A stretch of 64,000 nucleotides of DNA from Gnetum montanum. Taxonomy: Eukaryota; Streptophyta; Gnetopsida; Gnetales; Gnetaceae. Both the position numbers and the translations under genes were made by a program. The notes beneath the pieces are model-generated. The model had not been told where the DNA came from. It searched no databases and worked only from the letters and a program-made list of their open reading frames with translations. The DNA lies in the NCBI GenBank assembly GCA_015680685.1, contig MNCI01017832.1, positions 302,357-366,356 of the forward strand, in the 5' to 3' direction. Positions 55,900 to 64,000 of the stretch are shown here, piece after piece (within the stretch, counting starts at the first letter, position 1; the number at the start of each line of letters is the position of its first letter).

Positions 55900-57250
55900 G
55901 TTGTATTAGCTAGCTTATGCTCATGGAAAGGTTTGATTTGTTAGATGTTGACCAACTATTTCTTGTCTAGGCTCTTAGGTTTGTAGATCATGATGGCCCC
56001 ATAAGGAAAAGTTTCGTAAATGATGTAAGGTCCTTCCCATAACATTTGGAACTTAGTTTGTTGATTTAGGTGTGTGGGGTTCTAGTAGAGAACCTTATCT
56101 CTTGGTTGAAATTTGACTTTTCTAATTTTAAGGTCATGGCACTTTTTGTTGCAGGCCTTGTACAACTCATTAGAAGATAGGGCTACTAATCAATTTTTTT
56201 AGTTGGTTGAGATTCATTAGTCTTTCTTTTTCTACTAGAATCAAGTCAAGGTCGAGGTCACAGGCTATTGAAAGTGTATGAAGCTCAAACTAAATAGGAA
56301 ACATTGGTAATTTTCCATACACAAGCTCATAGGGAGAATAGCCTATAGGAAGTTTCCATGTTGAGTGGTAGGCCGAAAGGGCATTGTTGAGTTGTGTACT
56401 CTAGTATTTTCTATATTTGCTAATAGTTCTTATTAAAATCCTTATGATTTCCCTATTGGTAACCTCAGCTTGACCATTTTCTTGGGGGTGGTAGGATGTT
56501 ATGAGTTTATGTTCAACCCCTAAGCATTACATGAGCTTCCAAAAAGTAGTTCTTGTAAAGTGAGTTTCATTATCAGAAATTAATGCACATGGCACACCAA
56601 ACCTATTTACAACATTTTGTTGTACAAACCAAGTATTAGTAGAAGATGTAAAATTGATGATGGTTGTTGGTTTTGCGTGTTTCATATAATAGTCAATAGT
56701 GACTATGATGTACGCCTTTCCATTTGACATGGATGTGATGGGACTCATGAAATCAATGCCCTAGATATTGAAGGATTCTAGTGGTTGAATCCATTGTTGA
56801 GGTCCCTCCATTTGAGTAGCCATTCCACCATCTCATTGGCATCATTTACAAGTGTAAACGTAATGGTGAGCATCTCTGAAGATTGTTGGCCAATAGTACC
56901 CTACCATTAGGATTTTAATGGTCGTGCATCTCCTAGCATAGTTTCCTCCACAAGAACCTTCATGAGCATCTTGAAGAACATGTAGTTGATTAGCATCAGG
57001 GACATGCCAACAAACTAGGCCATTGATGCACACCTTGTGGAGGTGTCCGTTGATCTTCATAAAGTGTTTTACTTGGCAAAGAAATTGCTATTTCTTCCAG
57101 TGGTACAATCCTTGTGGCATCTCTTGGGTGAGAAGGTAGGTGAGAATGCCATCATAGCATTTAGGCTCATTGGGAAATTGTTCAATTATAGGCCCATCAA
57201 AGAGGAGTTCATTAGGAAACATATCAGATAGTGAGTTTTCTTCCTCTTTA
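55900..57250 (-). pseudogene. Integrase remnant of F
   Basis: Minus frame 56748-56527 reads MSPITSMSNGKAYIIVTIDY, then NRFGVPCALISDNETHF, holding the second catalytic Asp (D-N) intact. Frame 57060-56842 holds the zinc finger: LQDAHEGSCGGNYARRCTT, where the second His of the HHCC finger is Asn. Other segments are frame-shifted. The C-terminal domain lies at about 55920-56400. Confidence 0.75.
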
Positions 57251-59017
57251 GTATTCCATTACAATTGAGATAAGTGATCAGTGATCACATTCTTAGTGTC
57301 CTTTCAATCTACCATCCTAAGATTGAATTCCTACAAAATCACTAGCCACTATATGACACAAGGGCTCACTATTGGCTTATTGGCTTATTCATTAGGAAGT
57401 AGATGGAACTGTGGTCTGTGTGCACAAACACCTTATATCCAAGCACATAATGCCAGAACTTCTCTAGGGCAAACACCACTACCATCAATTCTTTTTCTAT
57501 AGTGGTGTAGTTTTGTTGTGCATTTACAATGCTTCAATTTGGATGTAGTATGGACATTTCTTGTTATCCATTTATGTAAACATGACTTCCAAGGCATAAT
57601 TTGATGCGCCTATCATGACACAAAATGGCCTAGACTAGTTAGGTGCTTATAGGATTGGAGTTTTTACAAGTTTCTCTTTTAATTATTGGAATGCTTTTTC
57701 ACATTCTGCGGTCTAGACAAATGAAGCCTCTTTCTTTGTTAGCTTCACCAACAATTTTTTAATCTTAGAGAAATTCTCTATGAATAGCCGATAGTAGCCA
57801 ATATGTCCAAGGAATGATCGAACATCTTTGAAAATTTCTGGTTGGTGAGTTATTCCTTGGATGACCCTTATTTTCTTAGGGTCTACCTCAATTCCTACTT
57901 GTGATATTCTGTATCCCAATACAATGCCTTCTTAGACGATTAGATGACTTTTTTGCCAATTCAGCTACAAGTTAATTTTAACATGTCATTTTAGCACTTG
58001 ATTAAGGCCATCCAGGGCTTGCTCAAATGTAGCTCCATAAGTGGAGAAGTCATCCATGAAAACTTCCACATCACTTTTGATTTGCTATTGAAAAATGCTT
58101 AGGACTAGGCGTTGGAATGTAGCAGGAGCATTACATAGATCAAATAGCATCTTGTAATATGCCAAATTCACCCAATGACTCGTGAATGTTATCTTCATTT
58201 AGTCCTCTAGTGCAATTTAAATTTGGTTATAGCCACTATAACCATCCAGAAAACTCTAGTAGCAATGCCCAGAGATTGTGTTTAGTACCTGATCAACAAA
58301 TGGCAACAAAAAATGGTCCTTGAGTGTTGCCATATTCAGTAGTCGAAAATCAATGTAGACCTAGCACTTACCTTCTTTCTTTGATACAATTATGAGTGGA
58401 CTAACCCACTCACTATCTACAATGGGATAAATGAGCCCCACTTTGAGGAGTTGTTTGATTTCTTCTTTGATGATCTACTTCAATTTGGGATTTAATCACC
58501 TCTATGGCTATCTCTTTGGCTTCATGGCCAGATCATTGTAGATACAATGCTCGCATATCCTAGAATCAATTCCTATGAGTTTAGGATATGACCAAGCAAA
58601 AGTTGCTGACCATTTTTCAACCACATATAATAGCATCTTTGTTTGCTCTAGAGCAAGATTTACATTGATTATGATCGGTTTCCCATTTTTAAAAAACACA
58701 TATTTCATTTCGGCTAGTAGCATTTTTAGTTCAAGGGGCCCTTGCTTGAAACTTTCAGGAATTTCCAACTTTTTCCAATAAGTATCATCATTTGCATCAT
58801 TAAAGAGTTGGTGATGAACTTGCTCTAGTTCATCCATGCCTACAACATATGCATATGTCAGGCTCTTAGTTGCTTTCATGCAAAGTGTGTTGCTCTCAAA
58901 ATCAACAATTAGCCACAGGGTACCCTTCTATTTTGTTGTTGCTATGTACAAACACCTTTAAATTTTTTCTTCTAGTGCACATTGCTTACATGCAGAGAGA
59001 GATGCTTATTTCATGGT
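57251..59017 (-). pseudogene. RT / RNase H and linker remnant of F
   Basis: The minus strand near 58030-58080 encodes VEVFMDDFSTYGAT, the only FMDD box with both aspartates intact in the window. Frame 57919-57713 gives VRSFLGHIGYYRLFIENFSK. The linker at 58879-58508 reads MKATKSLTYAYVVGMDELEQ and FKQGPLELKMLLAEMKYVFF. Stops and frameshifts are abundant elsewhere. The sequence ends at 59017, where element G inserted. Confidence 0.75.
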
Positions 59018-59962
59018 TGATGAGTGGCGAGGTACCCCTACACTCAACCATACGAAACAAGCATAGCATGTGCGATCTGGTCAAACTTCATAGACTAAAT
59101 GCCTAAACGCCCCATGGAACACTTGGGGTTAATCATTCATTGTCTTCCTAGACTTACTTGTTGTTGTCACGGTGTATGGTTAAGTAAGTCCGAGGTATAT
59201 GATTTTTTTGGTCTTTTATGCTTTTATGTCTTCTACACTAAGAGCAAAGGGTTGAGAAACTAGCTAACTCTAACTAATGTCCTAAGTCTAAATTAACTAG
59301 TGTTAGCATTTGTTCCCACTTACCGTACACACCCTGAACTATGCAACTGTGGCTACCCAACGCTAATCGTTATTGGGATCACCACACGTAATGCACATGC
59401 TCAAAGTGGTCGTACTGAGCCACCTAACTAGCCTAAGTGTGACAAGCAGCCGATTCCTTGACTAGCCGTACACATTCGTAGATGCTCATAATCAAGTCGT
59501 ACTCGTCTCATGTTCTAGGAGACAAGGGTGAGAGAATCAAATCGTGATGAGTAGCTGATTCCTTGGTTAGCCGTACACATTCGTCAATGCTCGTAACCAA
59601 GTCATACTCATGCCACGCTAACAACAGGTAATAAATAACATTAAATAAAACTTATCCATGTACTGCAAGGTTTATCCACAAAGCTCATCTTTATTGCCGT
59701 ACACAACTTGCGTTCAGGTACAAAGCTGCTCGAATAAAGAATCGTTCACTTGGGGAACTCCTACTGCGGGCACATGGAAAATAATCTATCTTTGGGGTGA
59801 TCAATACGCTAGAGCTTTGGTACTTCTAGCCTAGGATTGGAAATGAGGGGAGTGCTGCCTCTTATTTATAGATTTGGTGATGGACCGCGATATCGCATAC
59901 ATGATCTCGGCTGCGATATCGTGTACGCGATATCGCTATGCATGGGATATCGCATCTCATCA
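59018..59962 (-). repeat. 3' LTR of element G
   Basis: 945 bp, TGATGAGTGGCGAGG to ATCTCATCA. The minus-strand TATA is at 59860-59871 (plus strand CTTATTTATAGA). The adjacent palindrome block at 59885-59955 includes GCGATATCG-TGTA-CGCGATATCGC, nearly a perfect inverted repeat. A duplicated stretch lies near 59430-59620 (CAGCCGATTCCTTGACTAGC and TAGCTGATTCCTTGGTTAGC, both followed by CGTACACATTCG). Confidence 0.85.
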
Positions 59963-61745
59963 TACCCCCATGACTGAATGAAAACTCATCCTCGAGTTCC
60001 TTACAATAATATCAGGTAGGTATGGAATTATTGAGGGAGATGGAACTAATGGGATGACATGTGAACAGATCATTATTACAAGACTTGACAAAACTGGTGT
60101 TCATAACAACAGGGGTGAATACCTTATTACAATGACATCAGGCCTTTATTGGCAACTGAGAGAAAGGGAGAGAAAGAAGTGTTGCTGCTGCCAACGCCAG
60201 GATTGCACCTTCGTTGTCCATCCGTAAGCGCACCATTGATCTTGCTCCTTGCATAGCTGCTTCAACGCTGCTCCATTCCAAGTGTTTGCTCCAGCTCCAG
60301 ATCCAATCCATTATTTATTTAATTGCCATTTGCACACACAACACAACCATATATTAGCAAGGGTAATTGAATCATCATGTAGTTAATACCTTACTTCGGT
60401 GTAAACTCATTGGCTAGGTTGTGGTATGGTTGATATGGATCTAGGAATATGTAACTGATGACTACCAAAGGTGTAGGGGTTAGGAAGAAGATCAAAAAAT
60501 TTCAAGGCAGGGAGAAAATCGAAAAAATTAGGCCTCGTACCCCCATGACTAATTCCGAACCTCTGGTAGCGTTAGAATGGAGAAAGAGAAAGAGTAAGAA
60601 AGATAGATAAAAAATGACAACTATGGCATCGATGAAAGGGATGTCAAGATGGAAATGAATAAAATAAAATTAATTGCAAAATGTTAAGGGAAAGAATTTA
60701 ACTAATGCTCCAAATAGGAATGTCAATGGGTCCTCCCCAAAGCAGGCTCATGCCCTTAATGCCCTGACAAACCCGGATTCAAAGAGTCTGTAGGCTCCGG
60801 GAATGTCCTTTGGAACAAGAGTTAAAGTCTTAACCGTAATAATTTACCAAAAAAAAAAACAATGCATCAACCAAAATATATACACTAATGATATAACCGA
60901 CAATGAGGTGAATAATGAGAGAAAAGGATGGAAAGAAGAGAAATGGAATGGAATCCCAAGAATAAGGTGGTGTATAGCCCCTTTGTGTGGTTTATGATTA
61001 ATGTGACTTGGCAAATCTCATTCCAACTTCAGCCTCAAACTAACCACTTACAGTGACTTCGCATTAATGCATTCAGTTAAACCATCCACTTGGGCAACAA
61101 GAACGTACGCTCCAAGAGTTACCACCATTCCAATGAAACAAAGGAGAGAATGGGAAGCAAGAAGGACCTTAGTTAGAGGGAACTCTTTTGGTTCCATAAC
61201 CAATGCGTGTAGCCCAATTTTATTCATCTAAGGGGTGTGCTTTGAATTCTCACTTGGGTTTTTTTTTGAGTTTTGTGTTTTTATGCGTGAGAACCAGACC
61301 ATGCAAAGACTTCTTATTTTTATTGTCTCATCTTTCGATAATTGGGTAATATCGGAATGACAAGAAAACTCAAGAAGAAACAATTAAGCACCCAAGAGGA
61401 TGACCAACACCAAAGCATCAAGTTCCTTTGAATTCACACCCTTTTCAATCCATGAGTCCTTCCTTAGTTTGAGAAATCCCCAGTCACTAATTCATTAAAG
61501 TTCTTATTAAGAAGGGACCATACATTTCTAAGCCGAGAGAAACCATAGAAATTGGTGGATGGATAGATGAAGTAAACTCATTGCTTGCCATATCAGAAGA
61601 AACATACCTTAGTATCAACATTGTGACTTAAAGGTAAAAACCAAACATTAGCAATCAATATGAAAACATTTCATACCATCATGAAGAATGTTTATTGTGG
61701 GACAAACTTACAGGGTGGATCACACACACACACACAAAAATGAAG
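59963..61745 (-). other. Polypurine tract and spacer of element G
   Basis: 59963-59978 is the polypurine tract. A second motif, minus AATTAGTCATGGGGGTAC, lies at 60537-60553, preceded by CCAGAGGTTC as in C and E1. Here no TATA or palindrome block and no long ORF accompany it. The shared block GTGGGTCCTCCCCAAAGCAG follows at 60729, and a short CA repeat at 61721-61735. Confidence 0.6.
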
Positions 61746-61759
61746 AAGTATAACGATGT

Positions 61760-61862
61760 TGTAAAACAAAAACTAGAAAAGTTAAAGAAATTTGTAAAAC
61801 AAAAAGTAGAAAAGTTAAAGGAATTTGTAAAACAAAAATGTATAAAACAAAAACTTAAAATA
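61760..61862. repeat. AAAACAAAAAG-type minisatellite, element G
   Basis: Units such as TTTGTAAAACAAAAAGTAGA repeat three to four times. It lies directly beyond the integrase C-terminus, as in E1. Confidence 0.75.
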
Positions 61863-61879
61863 ATTGAGGGCCCCATATG

Positions 61880-63340
61880 ATTAACATAGGTGGCCATCTC
61901 CCCCATGATTGAGTTGAAAGGGAGAGGTCCGAAATAATGAGCAAGGTTGCCCGCTGGTGGAGGTGTAACTTGCACTGGCTGTTGCGGCTTCACGAAAAGG
62001 TTTTGTTTGTTGTACATTAACCAATAACCTTTTATCCGGGCTATCAGGCTTATATATCATCAAGGCTCTAGAGGGAAAGGTAGTATGAATAATATAAGGT
62101 CCTTTCCACAAGGTTTGAAACTTTGTACGTTGGGGTACATGCGTGGGGTTCCAGTAAAGGACCTTATCTCCTGGTTGGTACTTAAACCTTCAGATCCTTA
62201 AGTCATGATGTTGTTTACTATGTGCCTTGTGCAACTCATTTAACGATAGTGCAACCAATCTATTCTCATCTAACACATTCAAAGTTGCTAGTCGTTGTTT
62301 TTGTGCTAGGTTAAGATCCAAGTGAAGTTCGCAAGCCATGGACAGTGTACGAAGCTCACTTTGTATAGGGAGTTTTGGAATTTTTCCGTACACTAGCTCA
62401 TAGGGAGAATATCCTGTAGGGGGCTTCCAAGTGGAACAATATGCCCAAAGAGCGTCGTTCAGTTTCGTGTTCCAGTCTCGCCTAAATTTGCTAATTGTTC
62501 ATGTTAATATTCTGGTAATCTCGCTATTAGTAACCTCGGCTTGACCATTAGCTTGGGGGTGGTAAGGTGTGGTCAATTTATGATCAACCCCTAAGCGTTG
62601 CATCAGATTTCTAAAGGTTGTACCCATAAAATGTGTTCCATTATTGGAAATAAGTGCACGTGGCACACTAAACCTGTTAACGATTTGTTGTTGTACAAAT
62701 CGTGCAGCTATAGATGATGTGCAATCTGTCACAGCGGCGGCTTTAGCCCATTTGGTTAAGTAATCAACAGCAACAATTATGTATGATTTTCCGTTGGACA
62801 TTGGTGTAATCGGTCCCATAAAATCTATTCCCCAGATATCGAAGGGTTCTAAAGGTTGAATCCATTGTTGCAAACCCTCCATTCTAGCAGTCATTCCCCC
62901 ATCACGTTGGTAGCGCTCACAGGATTGGGCAAAAAGATGGACATCCCGAAATAGTGTTGGCCAATAATATCTTACAAGCAGGACCTTAGTAGTCGTTCGT
63001 CTCCTAGCATAATGACCCCCACAGGGGCCTTCATGAGCATCCTGGAGAACTTTTAATTGATCTTGATCAGGTACACACCATCGAACCAAGCCATCAGGGT
63101 AGACTTTATAAAGTTGTCCCCCAATTTCCATGAAGTACTTAGCTTTGTGAAGAAACCGTTGTTTCTTCCTAAAGTCCAATTCTTGTGGTATTTTTTGGGA
63201 AGTGAGATAAGTAAGAATGCTACTATACCAATTTATTTCTATGGGTTGATTATTTATTACACCAGCAAAGATGGTTTCATCAGGAAAATGATCAGATACA
63301 ACATATTCATCCTCTTTGTTGTCCCATCGCAATCGAGATA
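61880..63340 (-). pseudogene. Integrase of element G
   Basis: The frame 63332-62499 holds the zinc finger (LQDAHEGPCGGHYARRRTTT ... SCERYQ), where the second Cys of the CxxC pair is Tyr. It also holds the catalytic core: WGIDFMGPITPMSNGKSYII with the first Asp, RALISNNGTHFMG where the second Asp is Asn, and PYHPQANGQAEVTNSE with the Glu. A stop near 62499 and frame changes separate the C-terminal domain (62393-61881; LWKGPYIIHTTFPSRALMI type). Long and readable, but two key residues are lost, so it is inactive. Confidence 0.85.
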
Positions 63341-64000
63341 GGTGATCGGCAACTACATTCTCGGTGCCTTTGCGGTCTACTATGGTTAAGTCGAACTCCT
63401 GAAGAATTACCAGCCAACGTATAATTCATGGGCTAACCGTTGGCTTGTTCATGAGGAACTAAATTGCACTATGATCTGTATGAATGTATACTTTGAAACC
63501 CAATACATAGTGCCTAAATTTATCCAGTGCAAACACTACAGCCATTAATTCTTGTTCTGTAGTCATGTAGTTGAGTTATGCACCAGTGATACTCTTACTG
63601 GCACAATGGATGTAATAAGGTCATTTTTGTTCATCTAATTGTGTCACTACAGCTCCTAAGGCGTAGTTAGATGCATCGGTCATGATATGGAACGACCTAG
63701 ACCAATCAGGGGCTTGTAAAATGGGAGTTTCCACAAGCCTCTGTTGGAGGGTTTGGAATGCTTGTTCACATTCCTTGGTCCATTCAAATGGTGCATCTTT
63801 TTTCATTAATTCTACCAATGGTTTGGCAACTTTGGAGAAGTTCACGATAAACCTTCTGTAGTAGCCAGTGTGTCCAAGGAATGACCTAATGTCTTTAACA
63901 GTCTCTGGTTGTTGGGTAATTCCTTAGCTGACTTTAATTTTTTTGGGATCCACCTCAATTCCTAATTGTGAAATTTTGTGCCCCAGTACGATGCCCTCTT
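63341..64000 (-). pseudogene. RNase H and start of RT of element G (partial)
   Basis: Frame 63845-63621 reads MNFSKVAKPLVELMKKDAPF, and then QAPDWSRSFHIMTDASNYAL, the RT-RNase H connection and the first RNase H Asp (TDASNYALG). Upstream RT thumb sequence is decayed (63850-64000), and the RT active site lies beyond the window. Confidence 0.75.

Larger units (their letters stand above)
53661..59017 (-). mobile_element. Gypsy element F, gag part lost to insertion of G
   Basis: A truncated 3' LTR, polypurine tract, spacer, integrase, RNase H, RT and the start of the protease linker are present on the minus strand. At 59017 the sequence is cut in the pol linker by the LTR of element G. F has no long 3' ORF: the interval from LTR to spacer is only a few hundred bases. 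The left end of its LTR is replaced by the rearranged B-type fragment. Confidence 0.75.
59018..64000 (-). mobile_element. Gypsy element G, inserted in F, runs off the window end
   Basis: 3' LTR, polypurine tract, spacer, minisatellite, integrase, RNase H and the start of RT on the minus strand. Its integrase is the least decayed in the window (277 codons open), so G is probably the youngest pol-bearing copy. It sits within the pol linker of F. The 5 bases before it, ATGGT, are a candidate target duplication whose partner is outside the window. There is no long 3' ORF. Confidence 0.8.

Noticed and set aside
61695-61880. Lys-rich plus-strand frame
   Set aside because: It is a translation of the AAAACAAAAAG minisatellite and CA repeat, not a gene.

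Overview
The window is plant nuclear DNA. It is AT-rich, packed with nested LTR retrotransposons of Ty3/gypsy type, and carries one degraded intron-containing A-type (CYP71-clan) cytochrome P450. The TE density, long introns and P450 style suggest a large-genome plant, probably a gymnosperm; that is inference, not proof. There are no prokaryotic genes, CRISPR arrays or intact cellular genes. Small N marks and one 834-base N gap show a draft assembly.

Layout. (1) 1-7611: minus-strand gypsy element A, cut by the window edge, with its 5' LTR at 6749-7611. (2) 7612-24757: a TE-poor island. It holds one exon of a DGAT3-like 2Fe-2S protein broken by a 19-bp tandem duplication (14353-14636), a three-exon P450 pseudogene (16683-21610) whose exon 2 is split by a solo LTR, and a plus-strand solo LTR (23423-23991). 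(3) 24758-64000: an almost continuous nest of minus-strand gypsy elements: B (interrupted by C), C, a stub D that shares an LTR with C, E1, F (interrupted by G), and G running off the window end.

The gypsy elements share a tRNA-Asp-type primer binding site (seen in A, C and E1), an RT motif of FMDD type and a gag resembling the Athila branch. All coding regions are decayed. Where the frame can be followed, much of the decay is substitution stops, many of them at expected Gln or Trp codons.

The most interesting structure is a modular family. Elements B, C, D and E1 carry, or keep remnants of, a ~900-codon sense-strand ORF between the spacer and the 3' LTR, the position of env-like ORFs in Athila elements. 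It has a basic N-terminus, a globular domain and long coiled coils. B and C have gag and this 3' ORF but no pol. Upstream of the 3' ORF in C and E1 lies an internal copy of an LTR-like promoter (palindrome block plus TATA box), followed by a second polypurine-like GTCATGGGGG motif. The palindromes differ between lineages, yet each internal copy matches the palindrome type of its own lineage's LTR. This suggests a self-regulating gag plus 3'-ORF parasite module with co-evolving promoter sites; the function is inferred.

The P450 locus shows two unusual gene-structure events: intron 1 is bordered by an 11-bp imperfect direct repeat that includes both splice sites, and intron 2 begins with a degenerate tandem array of the exon 2/5' splice-site junction.
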